Notes: a model not told the origin generated them from the letters alone. 48,905 nt of DNA from Burkholderiales bacterium (GCA_016703325.1 JADJCH010000066.1:1-48905), one strand, 5' to 3'; positions 1 through 9,049 are shown, counted from the first letter of the stretch. Made by a program: numbers and translations.

Positions 1-210
1 TGCGCCGCGAGGTCGGTACCGTCGCGCCGTTCGAATCGCGCGCGCTGCGGTGCGCCAGCTTTCGCTGCTGCAGCAGTCCTGGGCCACGGCGCTGCGCCAG
101 TATCTGCAGGTGGCTGGCCGGCCGAGCCGAGGTGGTGGGGTGTCGCTGAGGCAGCGGACACTCCGCTGCCGCAGTGACGCCGGACTGAACGCGCGGCTGA
201 CGGACCCGTC
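1..210. other. Left-edge segment without an assignable gene
   Basis: No frame stays open with recognisable protein similarity. A short peptide-like run (around RQLSLLQQSWATALRQYLQ, about 51-110, frame 2) may be the last trace of an upstream gene, but I cannot name it. The stretch lies at the window edge and borders heavily frameshifted coding sequence, so it may be part of the same damaged region. Confidence 0.4.
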
Positions 211-880
211 ATGCCCGACGAACTGCTGAGCGACTTCAGCGGGATTTCGCGACCACACGTTCCCTGGGGTGCAGGACCATTTTCAGATCTGTGGACAACG
301 GACAGCATCCCACCACGCCGTTCATCGGTTGTTCGACTCCCTGATCGTGCCCTATCTGCTCACAGGAGCAGGCCCGGGTGAACTCTTCATGGTGCGCAAC
401 GTGGGGCCTTCGTGCCGCACGACCTGTCTGCGGGCTTTCACGGCACCGCTGCGGCGATCGAATACGCGGTGCAGCAACCGCGTGTCTCGCGCATCATCGT
501 CTGCGGTCACAGCCACTGCGTGGCGGCATCCGGGCCTGTACTTCGGTGGTCCGGCCGGGGCGTTGAACCTGCAGTCGTGGCTGGAACTCCGGCGAGGCGG
601 TTGGCGGTCCAGCCCTCGCCGGAGGCGCTTTGCCGCACCGAGCAGCGTGCGGTGGTCCCAGTTGAGCGGGCTGATGGGTTACCCGATGGTGCGCTGCGGT
701 GGAGGCCGACCGCCTGACGCTGCACGGTTGGCACTATGTGCTGGAGGACGGCGAGGGGTGCATGTCTTCGACGTCAACCACGGCGGTTTCCCGCCCGCTT
801 CACAGGCGTCCCATTGCGGCACCGGCCCCTACCCCGGCTGGTGTGAGGCGCCTCAGCCCCGCGGCACGGCGCGCGGCTGA
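211..880 (+). pseudogene. beta-carbonic anhydrase, frameshifted remnant
   Basis: Pieces of a beta-class carbonic anhydrase (reversible hydration of CO2, zinc enzyme) appear in order but in different frames. They are an ATG-led start at 211 (MPDELLSDF), then FDSLIVPYLLT and PGELFMVRNVG, then GTAAAIEYAVQQ with RVSRIIVCGHSHC (the zinc-binding His and Cys of the family's GHSHCGA motif), then LTLHGWHYVLEDGE and finally VHVFDVNHGGF. The family normally runs about 210-220 residues, which matches this span. At least four frame changes are needed to join the pieces. Most aligned residues remain family-like, which suggests recent indels or sequence errors rather than long decay. The zinc ligand in the SDSRI region reads FDSLI, so the first Cys is also altered. 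The exact end is uncertain (about 850-880). Confidence 0.7.
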
Positions 881-947
881 GCGGGTGCCGGTCATGCGGT
901 GCTGGCGCAGGTTCGGGCTTCGGCCGCCTTGAACCCCTGAGGCGGGT

Positions 948-967
948 GCGGCCCCCGTGCGGGCCGC
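948..967 (+). terminator. Hairpin downstream of the carbonic anhydrase remnant
   Basis: GCGGCCC (948-954) pairs perfectly with GGGCCGC (961-967) across a six-base loop. There is no clear T run, so this may be a weak or factor-assisted terminator. Confidence 0.35.
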
Positions 968-1058
968 TTGAGGCCGAACACCTGCGCGGCCGTTCTGGGC
1001 CTTTCTTTGTCCATGCCCGGCTCTTCGATCCCGGAGCCTCCGCCTTCACTGCCCGACC

Positions 1059-1904
1059 ATGTCCACCCGCCTCGTTCATCCGCCGCGCCGTTTGCGCGGG
1101 ACCTGTTGCGCCGGAGTTCACCGCACCCGAAGCGGGACGCAGCCCCGGTGGTGACGGTGATCTGGCGTTGTTGCGGCCGCGCCTTCGCGCCGGCTCAGCC
1201 CCTCTGCAGCGTCGCTCGACCTGCTGCGCACCCATAGCCCGGTGTTGCGCCAACCGGCCGGCCCGCTGGAACCCAGCATGCCCTGCGCAGCCCGTGCCCG
1301 CATGGTGGCTGCCGCGCCGCGGGCGTGTGGCGCTGGTTGGCGCAACGAGCAGGGCGGTTTGTGGAGCAGCGCCTGATCGGTCCGGGCGAATGGCTCGACG
1401 TTGCCGGCGCCACAGCGTCGCCGGCGGCCTGCGGAGGATGCCCAGTGCCGCACGGATGCGGAGTTGATGGCGCTGCCGCTGAGTACGGGCGTACAACGCC
1501 TGCGCCGGTGATTCGCCCCTGAGCGCAGGCGCTGGGCGATCTGTTGTCCGCGCGCGCGCGGCCTCGCAGCCGCACGCCAGACGGACGTGGTCACGGCCGA
1601 CGTGCCGGCCCGGCTGGCCCGCTGGCTGTTGCGCAGGCTGGAAGGGCAGGGCGCAGCACAGCCGGCGCGGCTGGTGCTGACGGAGTTGAAGCAGAGCATT
1701 GCGGCGCAGCTGGGGACCACCTCCGAAACCTTCTCGCGTGCGCTGCGCCGATTCGCGGATGCCGGCATCGTGCAGGTACAGGGTTATGAGCTCACCGTAC
1801 TGGATGCCCAGGCCCTGGCCGAAGTTGCCTGGCCCAACACGCGAGGCGGTCGCGCACGACGGTCCCTGGCGACCTTTGGTCGCGTCGGGGCCGCATCGTC
1901 TTGA
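1059..1904 (+). pseudogene. Crp/Fnr-family regulator, frameshifted paralogue
   Basis: This is a broken paralogue of the intact Crp/Fnr-type regulator at 9205-10095. Matching blocks occur in the same order: DLALLR, an RRGRV block, then VTADVPARLARWLLRRL, TELKQSIAAQLGTTSETF and SRALRRFADAGIVQVQGY near the C-terminus. The last block is the helix-turn-helix, and it is fully legible. Upstream of about 1570 the effector-domain part is scrambled across frames by several indels. A plausible start is the ATG at 1059 and the stop lies at 1902-1904. It sits directly before ubiU, the usual position for an Fnr/Dnr-like activator of anaerobic quinone genes. Whether it is truly dead or merely mis-sequenced cannot be decided here. 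Confidence 0.72.
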
Positions 1905-2019
1905 GCAAGGGCAATCGCTGCAGGTGTCGGCTGAACCCGCATTGATCGGACGCAAACCCGATCGAGCCGGACCACCCAGAATCCGCCGGGCTCTCAGCCA
2001 CAGAATACGTCAAACGATC

Positions 2020-3016
2020 ACAACCCCAGCTGGTCTGCCCGGCCGGTCTGCGGGCGCTGCAGTGTGCCGTCGATGCCGATGCCGACGCCGTCTACCTCGG
2101 CCTGAAGGACGCCACCAACGCCCGCAACTTTGCCGGCCTGAACCGACGATGCCCAGGGTGCGCCAAGGCGTCGCCTACGCCCACGCTCGCGGGCGCAGGT
2201 GCTGACGGCGCTGAACACCTTGCCGCCGCGCGCGACCGCCCTGGTTCCGCGCCGCGGATAAAGGGCGCGGTGGCGCTGGGCGCCGATGCCCTGATCGTGG
2301 GCGACACCGCGGGTGATGGGCTGCCGCCGCCGGCATCCCCAGCTGCGGCTGCACCTGCCGGTACAGGCCTCGGCCACCAGCCACGCAGCCATCGAGTTCT
2401 TACCGCCAGCGCTACGGCATCCAGCGCCGCCGTGCCGCCGCGGGTACCGACGCCGCAGCAGGTGGCGCAGGTGATCGAACGCAGCCCGGTGGACATCGAG
2501 GTGTTCGGCTTCCCGGCAGCCTGTGCGTGACGGTGGAGGGGCGCTGTACCCCGTCCTCCTGGGCCACCGGCTGTTCGCCCAACAACGCCGGCGTCTGCTC
2601 GCCCGCGTCGGCCGTGCGGTGGAGCGAGACGCCCGCGGCGTGCAGGCCCGCCTGAACGGTGTGCTGATCGACACCCATGCGCCCGACGAGGCGTGGCTAC
2701 CCGACGCTGTGCAAGGGCCGCTTCGACGTCGACGGCCAGCGCGACTACGCGATCGAGGAGCCCACCAGCCTGAACACTCCTGGAGTTGCCGCCGCAGCTG
2801 ATGGCTGCGGGGGTGGCGGCCATCAAGTGATCGAAGGCCGCCAGCGCAGCGCCGCCTATGTGGAGCAGGTGACCCGCGTTCGCGCGCTGTGATCGACCGT
2901 GCCGCCGCATCCCCTGAGCACTACCATGTGGCACCCGACTGGAGCCACACCCTGGCCCGCCATGCCGAGGGGCAGCAGCACAATTCCTCGGCGCCTACGA
3001 CCGACCCCGGCGATGA
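2020..3016 (+). pseudogene. ubiU: UbiU (O2-independent ubiquinone hydroxylation, U32 family), frameshifted
   Basis: UbiU is one half of the UbiU-UbiV [4Fe-4S] complex that hydroxylates ubiquinone precursors without oxygen. The fragments read as UbiU from end to end: QLVCPAG, VYLGLKDATNARNFAGLN, ALGADALIV, VQASATSHAAIEF, IERSPVDIEVFGF, a CVTVEGRC block, NNAGVCSPA, YPTLCKGRF, AIEEPTSLNT, EGRQRSAAYVEQVTRV and LGAYDRPRR before TGA at 3014-3016. The cluster Cys residues in the VEGRC, GVCSPA and TLCKGR blocks are present. Roughly ten frame changes interrupt about 1 kb, yet residues between them remain well conserved. The stop overlaps the ubiV ATG at 3013 as ATGA, the normal coupling for this operon. 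The start near 2020 is approximate, since no clean ATG is seen. Confidence 0.8.
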
Positions 3017-4030
3017 ACACCCTCTTCCTACGGGCTCCCTTCGGTTTCCCCCCTGCGGACCACGGCCGGAGCGCCCCGGGCGCCCCCGCGGCGCCGAACC
3101 GCCTCGGCCTGACCATCGGCCCGGTGCTCTACCACTGGCCACGGCAGGCGCTGATGGACTTCTATGCCGAAGTGGTCGAGACCGCGGCCGACACCGTGGT
3201 GATCGGCGAGGTGGTCTGTGCCCGCCGGCGCGAGCTGCGCCTGCCGGACTGGCTGGCCTTGGGCCGGGACCTGGCCGCTGCCGGCAAGACGGTGGTGCTG
3301 GCTGCCCAGGCCCTGATCGAGACCGAAGCCGACCTGCGCCTGCTGGAGCGCCAGGCCGAGCAGGTGGAGTTCGCCGTCGAGGCGGCCGATGCCTCCGCGC
3401 TGCAGCTGCTGGCCGGCCGGGTGCCGCTGCACCTGGGGCCGCACCTGAACATCTACAGCCGCGCGGCGCTGCAGGAGCATGCCCAGCTGCTCGGCAGCCC
3501 GGCGGCCGATCGCTGGGTTGCGCCGGTGGAGTTGCCGCTGGAGGACATCGCCGCCATCAACCCGCCCGCCGATCCGGTGTGCACGCCGGCCGGCGCAGCG
3601 GTCCAGACCGAGGCCTGGGCCTTCGGCCGGTGCCGCTGGCCTTTCGGTGCGCTGCTTCACGGCGCGCCACCACCACCCGCCCAAGGACCAGTGTGCCTAC
3701 TGCCGCATCGAAGACCCGGACGGCCTGGCTATGGACACCAGCGAGGCGCAGGCCTTCCTGGTGCTCAACGGCACCCAGACCCAGTCGGCCGGGGTGCAGT
3801 GCCTGCTGGGCGAGCTGCCGGCGTTGCGCAGCGCCGGTGTGAGCCGGTTGCGCCTGTCGCCCTGCGCAAGGGGCTTCGCCCGGGTGGTGGCGGATTTCGA
3901 CGCGGTGGCCCACCAGGGCGCTGCGGCGGCTGAACGTCTGGCCGGCTGGGCGGCCCTCGGCGTGCCCGGTCCCTTTGCCAACGGCTATGCCCGGCGCCGC
4001 CCCGGGATGCAATGGAGTGCTGCCGCATGA
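3013..4030 (+). CDS. ubiV: UbiV (O2-independent ubiquinone hydroxylation, U32 family), two local frameshifts
   Basis: UbiV partners UbiU in anaerobic ubiquinone biosynthesis and carries a [4Fe-4S] cluster. The N-terminal part (LTIGPVLYHWPRQALMDFYAEV, then VIGEVVCARRREL) reads in frame from the ATG at 3013 to about 3630. The C-terminal part (VRCFTARHHH, PKDQCAYCRIEDPDGLAMD, LNGTQTQSAGVQ, VSRLRLSP) continues in another frame to the stop at 4028-4030. Family members read WAFGR-x-PLAFS at the junction. Restoring this needs one base near 3630 and one in the TTT run near 3642, both looking like shortened homopolymers. The cluster cysteines (VVC, RCFTA, DQC, YC) are all visible. The ATG overlaps the ubiU stop and the stop overlaps the ubiT ATG. 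It is probably functional if the two indels are sequencing errors, and broken otherwise. Confidence 0.8.
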
Positions 4031-4524
4031 ACCCCTCTGCCCTGCCCGCCTCTGCGGCCACCCGCCCGGACGGCAGCTCCCAGCGCCCCCTGCCGCCTGG
4101 TCTGCCGGTGGCCCTGGGGTCGATCCACCGGCGCATCTGCGATCTGGTCGAGCACCTGCCCAGCGCACCGCCATCGACCCTCGCCGCGATGGCGCTCAAT
4201 CGCTGGCTGCTCCATCGGCTGCCCGACGACGCCCGCGCGGCCCTGCAAGGTCGCGTGGTGGCGCTGCATGTGAGCGACTTTGGCATGCGGGTGCGCCTGC
4301 GGCTGGAGCCGGCGGGTTTTGTGGCGGCGGCCGATCGCGGCGGCAGCGACCTGTGCATCCGCGCGACGGCCGGAGGCTACCTGCGCCTGGCGCGCGGAGA
4401 TGAGGATCCGGACCGCCTGTTCTTCGAACGCGAGCTGGTGATGGAAGGCGACACCGAGCTCGGACTGGTACTCAAGAACAGCCTGGACGCCATCGGCCCG
4501 CTCTGGGAGCGCCGCGGCAGCTGA
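4027..4524 (+). CDS. ubiT: UbiT, SCP2-domain accessory factor of anaerobic ubiquinone synthesis
   Basis: A 165-residue protein with one SCP2-type lipid-binding domain, which covers most of the length after a proline-rich start. UbiT is the third member of the UbiUVT set and is thought to present the hydrophobic quinone precursor to the oxygen-independent pathway. The recognisable block is in the C-terminal half: DLCIRATAGGYLRLARGDEDPDRLFFERELVMEGDTELGL, of which the ending FFxRELxMEGDTELGL is typical of the family. The start was chosen at 4027 because this ATG overlaps the ubiV stop (ATGA); a longer reading from 4012 would only add five residues inside ubiV. Length and motif fit the family, and the frame is intact. 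Confidence 0.88.
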   Translation: MNPSALPASAATRPDGSSQRPLPPGLPVALGSIHRRICDLVEHLPSAPPSTLAAMALNRWLLHRLPDDARAALQGRVVALHVSDFGMRVRLRLEPAGFVAAADRGGSDLCIRATAGGYLRLARGDEDPDRLFFERELVMEGDTELGLVLKNSLDAIGPLWERRGS

Positions 4525-4572
4525 TGCATCTGCGCATCTGTGCAGGGCTGCGGCGTGGCGCATCATCGCGGC

Positions 4573-5790
4573 ATGAAGCCGCTGCCTGAGCCTGACCCGT
4601 CCGCATCCCCCTGCGCCGGCCAGGTGCAGGACGCACCGCCGCGTTGGTGGTCCCGCCTGGGCCTTCAGCAGCACACCGTCGACTGGCCCGAGCGACTGCG
4701 CGACAGCATCGGCGCCGCGTTGGGCATCGGGCTGGCCGGCGGCCTTGGCTGGTGGCTGTTGGGCGGCAGCGATGGGGCGGTCTGGCTGGTGGCGCCGATG
4801 GGCGCCTCTGCCGTGCTGCTCTTCGCGGTGCCGAGCAGCCCGCTGGCGCAGATTTGGCCGGCGCTGGCCGGCAATGTGGTTTCAGCGCTGGTCGGCGTTG
4901 CCGTTCACCAGGCAGGAGGCAGCGGCCCGGTTGCGGCTGCGGCGGCGGTGGGTCTGGCGCTGCTGCTGATGTTTCCACTGCGCTGTGTACACCCGCCGGG
5001 TGGTGCCATGGCATTGGTGGCCGTCATGGGCGGCCCCACGGTGCATGCGCTGGGCTGGGGCTTCGCGCTGGTGCCCGTGGGCCTGAATGCCGCCGTCCTG
5101 GTTGCGATGGCCCGACTCTACCGCCGTGTCGCCGCGCCGCGCCGGGTGCATGCGCCGGTGGTGCACGACAACCTCCACCGCACCGGGGATGCCGCACCGC
5201 AGGACCGCATCGGCCTGACACGCTCCGACCTGGATGCAGCCCTGCGCGGCTTCAACCAACTGATCGACATCGACCGGGATGCGCTGGAGGACCTGCTGCG
5301 CCAGGCCCAGGCGCAGGCCTGGCAGCGCCGCTTCGGCAGTGTGCGCTGCGCAGACATCATGTCGCGTGACCTGGTCACGGTGGAGTTCGGCACCCCGCTG
5401 GAGGAGGCGTGGCGGCTGCTGTACCTGCACCGCATCAAGGCCTTGCCGGTGGTCGACCGGGCGCGGCGGGTGATCGGCATCGTCACGCTGATCGACTTCA
5501 TCAAACAGGCCCGGCTGGATCCGCGCGACCCCCACACCTTCGGTGAGCGGGTGCGCCGGCTGCTGCGTGCGACGCCGGGTCCCAGCTCGGACAAGCCGGA
5601 GGTGGTCGGTCAAATCATGGCCCACCCGGTGTTCACCGTCGGTCAGGAGGAGGGTGTGGTCGAGCTGGTGCCTCGGCTGTCCGATCTCGGCCTGCACCAC
5701 ATCCCGGTGGTGGATGGCGAGCGGCGGTTGGCCGGCATGGTCACTCAGTCGGATCTGGTGGCGGCGCTGTACCGCGCCCAGGCCGGCTGA
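4573..5790 (+). CDS. HPP-family membrane protein with two CBS domains
   Basis: A 405-residue protein with an N-terminal HPP domain of four membrane segments (roughly residues 35-185). It contains the family signature, here RCVHPPGGAMALVAVMG. Two C-terminal CBS domains follow: DIMSRDLVTVEFGTPLEEA and KALPVVDRARRVIGIVT, then a second beginning at IMAHPVFTV and ending in HIPVVDGERRLAGMVTQSDL. Some HPP proteins have been reported as nitrite transporters, and CBS pairs usually sense adenine nucleotides. The position between ubiT and ccoG/norR makes nitrite or nitrogen-oxide traffic a sensible guess, but this is inference. The start at 4573 (MKPLPEP) is preferred; an in-frame ATG at 4540 lies close behind the ubiT stop. 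The gene converges on ccoG with only nine bases between them. Confidence 0.82.
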   Translation: MKPLPEPDPSASPCAGQVQDAPPRWWSRLGLQQHTVDWPERLRDSIGAALGIGLAGGLGWWLLGGSDGAVWLVAPMGASAVLLFAVPSSPLAQIWPALAGNVVSALVGVAVHQAGGSGPVAAAAAVGLALLLMFPLRCVHPPGGAMALVAVMGGPTVHALGWGFALVPVGLNAAVLVAMARLYRRVAAPRRVHAPVVHDNLHRTGDAAPQDRIGLTRSDLDAALRGFNQLIDIDRDALEDLLRQAQAQAWQRRFGSVRCADIMSRDLVTVEFGTPLEEAWRLLYLHRIKALPVVDRARRVIGIVTLIDFIKQARLDPRDPHTFGERVRRLLRATPGPSSDKPEVVGQIMAHPVFTVGQEEGVVELVPRLSDLGLHHIPVVDGERRLAGMVTQSDLVAALYRAQAG

Positions 5791-5799
5791 GGCCCGCCT

Positions 5800-7200
5800 T
5801 CAGCGGGGCACCAGGAAGGTCGTCGGCTCGGTGGCGGCACCCTGCGGCTGGCCCGGCTGGGTGAGGGTCATGGCCACCGGGTGCGCGCCGGGAGCCGCGC
5901 CGGCATCGGCCGGCAGCGACAGCCGCACGGTGTAGGACCGGACTTCGCCGGGCTGCAACGTCCAGACCTGGGGTTCATCCACCGTCAGCCCGTCCAGACC
6001 CGCTGCGCCGATCCGATAGCTCGACGGGGTTTCGCGCTTGTTCATCAGCTGCACGCGGTAGAGGTTTTCGATGCGCCCGCTGTCGCCGATGCGCGCCATC
6101 ACGCCGCGGTCGCGGATCACATCCATCGACACTGGGGCACGGCTGCCCAGCCCGATCCCGAAGGCCGTCACCGAACCGGCCAGCAGGGCGCCGTAGATCA
6201 GCACCCGCGGGCGCAGCAGGCGCCGGATCAGCTGCGACTGCGTCCAGCGGTGCGCCATGCCGTTGCTGGTGTCGTAGCGGATCAGCCCGCGCGGGTAGCC
6301 GAGCTTGTCCATCACGCCGTCGCAGGCGTCGATGCAGGCGGCGCAGCCGATGCATTCCACCTGCAGTCCTTCGCGAATGTCGATGCCGGTGGGGCAGACC
6401 TGCACGCACAGGGTGCAGTCCACGCAGGAGCCCAGACCCAGCGTCTGGAGGTCGGCCTTTCTGGATCGTGCGCCGCGGGGTTCGCCGCGTTCCACGTCGT
6501 AGGCGATGACCAGGGAGTCCGCGTCCAGCAGCGTGCTCTGGAAGCGCGCATAGGGGCACATGTAGGTGCAGATCTGCTCGCGCAGCCAGCCGGCATTGCC
6601 GTAGGTGGCAAAGCCGTAGAACAGCACCCAGAAGGTGGCCCAGGGCGTCATCTCGGCACGGGCCAGTTCCAGTGCCAGGTCGCGGATCGGCAGGAAATAG
6701 CCGACGAAGGTGAAGCCGGTCACCGCTGCGAAGGCCAGCCAGGCCAGGTGTTTGCCGCCCTTTTTGAGCAGCTTCTCGCGGCTCCAGGGCGCCTTGTCCA
6801 GCCGCATGCGCGCCAGGCGATCTCCTTCGAAGCGGTGCTCCATCCACAGGAAGATCTGGGTGTAGACCGACTGCGGGCAGGCATATCCGCACCACAGCCG
6901 CCCGGCCACCGCGGTGAAGAAGAACAGTGCAAGCGCACTGATCACCAGCAGCGCGGCCAGGAAGATCAGCTCCTGCGGCTGCAGCACCAGCCCGAAGACG
7001 TAGAAGCGCGGCGTCTCCAGGTCGAACAGCAGCGCCTGGCGGCCGTTCCAGTTCAGCCAGGGCACACCGTAGAAGAACAGCTGGGTGACCCAGACCATCA
7101 CCCAGCGCCAGTTGGCGAAGCGCCCCTTCACGGCGCGGGGGTAGACCTTCTGGTGTTTGTGGAACAGCGACGTGACCGGTGGCGGGGAAGGGGGCGTCAT
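5800..7200 (-). CDS. ccoG: Cytochrome c oxidase accessory protein CcoG (FixG/RdxA)
   Basis: A 466-residue membrane ferredoxin of the CcoG/FixG/RdxA family, involved in copper delivery for assembly of the cbb3-type oxidase used at low oxygen. Several hydrophobic segments lie in the first 200 residues. The family motif RLWCGYACPQSVYTQ is at about 101-115, and CTYMCPYARFQS at about 211-222. Two [4Fe-4S] binding sets follow: CVDCTLCVQVCP (about 259-270) and CIGCAACIDACD (about 283-294). The C-terminal 150 residues form the periplasmic FixG_C Ig-like domain. In many proteobacteria ccoG follows the ccoNOPQ operon; here the oxidase genes are not in the window and the gene lies with anaerobic-respiration functions instead. 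It is intact and full length. Confidence 0.93.
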   Translation of the reverse strand: MTPPSPPPVTSLFHKHQKVYPRAVKGRFANWRWVMVWVTQLFFYGVPWLNWNGRQALLFDLETPRFYVFGLVLQPQELIFLAALLVISALALFFFTAVAGRLWCGYACPQSVYTQIFLWMEHRFEGDRLARMRLDKAPWSREKLLKKGGKHLAWLAFAAVTGFTFVGYFLPIRDLALELARAEMTPWATFWVLFYGFATYGNAGWLREQICTYMCPYARFQSTLLDADSLVIAYDVERGEPRGARSRKADLQTLGLGSCVDCTLCVQVCPTGIDIREGLQVECIGCAACIDACDGVMDKLGYPRGLIRYDTSNGMAHRWTQSQLIRRLLRPRVLIYGALLAGSVTAFGIGLGSRAPVSMDVIRDRGVMARIGDSGRIENLYRVQLMNKRETPSSYRIGAAGLDGLTVDEPQVWTLQPGEVRSYTVRLSLPADAGAAPGAHPVAMTLTQPGQPQGAATEPTTFLVPR

Positions 7201-7349
7201 GGGCAGCGGGAAAGAAGGATCGAGTGGTTCGCTGGCGTCACCGAGCCGTGGGGGACGGGACCGGGCAAGGGCGAGAGTGTGACCGACTCAGGCAGCCGAT
7301 GCGGCGTTCGGAGTGCGCGGTGCGGGTTGGCAGGCGCAGGTCAATGGCG
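7201..7349. other. ccoG-norR intergenic region
   Basis: About 150 bases between the ccoG start and the norR stop. Any ccoG promoter would lie here, but I see no convincing FNR-type inverted repeat (TTGAT-N4-ATCAA) and no strong sigma-70 pair. Confidence 0.4.
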
Positions 7350-9026
7350 TCACTTCATGCCCAGCCGGTGCGCCAGTTTGTGCAGGTTGCTGGAGTCGAT
7401 GCCCAGGCGGCGCGCGGCCTGGGCCCAGTTGCCCTGGCAGGCCTGCAGCGCGGCTTCCACGCAGCGGCGCTGGGTGGCGTCGGTGATGTCCTTGAGCGTG
7501 GCCCCTTCCGGCCAGGCGGGTCCGGCCTGCAGGGGCAGGGACGGCAGTGCGGAGTCTGCACCGGCCGTGTCGGGCGGGCGGGGGGCGGGGCTCGGCCCGA
7601 TCTGGGGCTCCAGGCCAAGCAGGTCCAGGTCGATGGTGACGATCGACACCCGGGCGTCCTGCGCCCCGGCCGCACGCAGAGCGGCGCGGCCGATGACATG
7701 CTCCAGCTCGCGCACGTTGCCCGGCCAGGGGTAGGCCAGCAGGGCGCGTTCGGCCGGGGGCGCCAGGCGCAGGCTGCGCAGGCCCAGGCGGGCACGGTTG
7801 AGCTCCAGGAAGCGACCGGCCATAGGCAGCACATCGTCCGGGCGCAGGCGCAGCGGCGGGATGGGCAGCGGGTAGACCGACAGGCGGTGGTAGAAGTCGG
7901 CGCGGAAGTGGCCCTCCCGCACGGCGGCCTGCAGGTCGCGGTTGGTGGCGGCGATGAAGCGCACATCCACCTTGCGCGGCCGGTCCGAACCCAGGCGCTG
8001 GATCTCGCCGTTCTGCAGCGTGCGCAGCAGCTTGGCCTGCAGCTGCAGGGGCAGCTCGCCCACCTCGTCCAGGAAGAGGGTGCCACCCTCGGCGGCCTCC
8101 ACCCGGCCGGCACGGTCGCCGGAGGCACCGGAGTAGGCGCCGCGCACATGGCCGAACAGCTCGCTCTCGGCCAGCGTCTCGGGCAGGGCTGCGCAGTTCA
8201 CATGCACCAGCGGCCGCTGGTGGCGGGGCGACAGGCGGTGCAGCCGCCGCGCGAACAGCTCCTTGCCCACGCCGGTTTCGCCCAGCAGCAGCACTGGCAG
8301 GTCGCTGGCGGCCACCATGCGGCTTTCCTCCAGCAGGCGGCGCATGGCTTCGCTGTGCGCCACGATCTCCCAGTCGTCACCGGCGCCGGCCACCGGCAGG
8401 CCGTCGTCCTCCTGGCTGCGCTGCGCCACCGCGCGGCTGTGGCGCAGCGCATCGTTCTCCTGCTCCAGCCGCGACACCCGCACGGCCGCCTCCACCAGCC
8501 GGGCCGCCTGGGCCAGCGCCTCGCGTGCGGCGGCGTCGAAGCGGCCGGGGTTCAAACCGTCCAGCGTCAGGGCACCCCAGGGCTGGCCGTCCTGCAGCAG
8601 GCGCACCCCCATGCAGTCGTGCACCGGCAGCGGTTCGCCCAGGCGGTCGTCGATCAGGCCGTCGTAGGGGTCGGGCAGGCGGCTGTCCTGCTCGAAACCC
8701 ACCACCCGGTGTAGTTGTTCGGCCGTCGGGGTGGCCAGCGAGCCCGGCGGCGGCTGAAGTGCGCTGAGCGGGCCGGTGGCCATGATGGCGGCCAGGCGAG
8801 GCTGCTCGTCCAGGCGGAAGCGCCGGCCCAGGGCATCGCGCACCAGCCCGGCCGTGGCCACCGGGCGCAGGCAGGCCGGGCCGTCGCTGTTCTGCAGGCC
8901 CAGCAGGGCCACCGCGTCGCAGCCGAACTGCGCCCGCAGGCGGGTGACCACCCGCTGCAGCCGCAGGCCGGCCGGCAGGGGGGTGGCCAGGTCGTCGAGA
9001 AAGGCTGACGGGTCGTAGGCGGTCAT
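7350..9026 (-). CDS. norR: NorR-type sigma-54-dependent NO-responsive regulator
   Basis: A 558-residue bacterial enhancer-binding protein. The order is an N-terminal GAF-type sensor (about 15-190), a sigma-54-activating AAA+ domain (about 215-440) and a Fis-type helix-turn-helix at the C-terminus (QACQGNWAQAARRLGIDSSNLHKL). Walker A is GETGVGKE (about 249-256) and Walker B is GGTLFLDEVGE (about 314-324). The sigma-54-contacting loop reads GAYSGA (about 296-301) in place of the usual GAFTGA. NorR binds NO at a mononuclear iron in the GAF domain and activates NO-detoxifying genes. Overall similarity, especially ESELFGHV and the LHRLGM end, supports NorR over other activators. A NorR-type operator lies 24 bases upstream of its start. 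It is divergent from the Crp/Fnr gene at 9205. Confidence 0.85.
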   Translation of the reverse strand: MTAYDPSAFLDDLATPLPAGLRLQRVVTRLRAQFGCDAVALLGLQNSDGPACLRPVATAGLVRDALGRRFRLDEQPRLAAIMATGPLSALQPPPGSLATPTAEQLHRVVGFEQDSRLPDPYDGLIDDRLGEPLPVHDCMGVRLLQDGQPWGALTLDGLNPGRFDAAAREALAQAARLVEAAVRVSRLEQENDALRHSRAVAQRSQEDDGLPVAGAGDDWEIVAHSEAMRRLLEESRMVAASDLPVLLLGETGVGKELFARRLHRLSPRHQRPLVHVNCAALPETLAESELFGHVRGAYSGASGDRAGRVEAAEGGTLFLDEVGELPLQLQAKLLRTLQNGEIQRLGSDRPRKVDVRFIAATNRDLQAAVREGHFRADFYHRLSVYPLPIPPLRLRPDDVLPMAGRFLELNRARLGLRSLRLAPPAERALLAYPWPGNVRELEHVIGRAALRAAGAQDARVSIVTIDLDLLGLEPQIGPSPAPRPPDTAGADSALPSLPLQAGPAWPEGATLKDITDATQRRCVEAALQACQGNWAQAARRLGIDSSNLHKLAHRLGMK

Positions 9027-9049
9027 GGACGGTTGATTGCACCTCTTTG

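Noticed and set aside
774..1955. Long open frame on the minus strand opposite the broken Crp/Fnr copy
   Set aside because: It has no family similarity, is rich in Arg/Ala/Gly as expected for antisense frames in GC-rich DNA, and overlaps legible regulator sequence on the plus strand.
5881..7734. Long plus-strand frame opposite ccoG
   Set aside because: Antisense to the clear CcoG protein with its Fe-S motifs; no similarity of its own.
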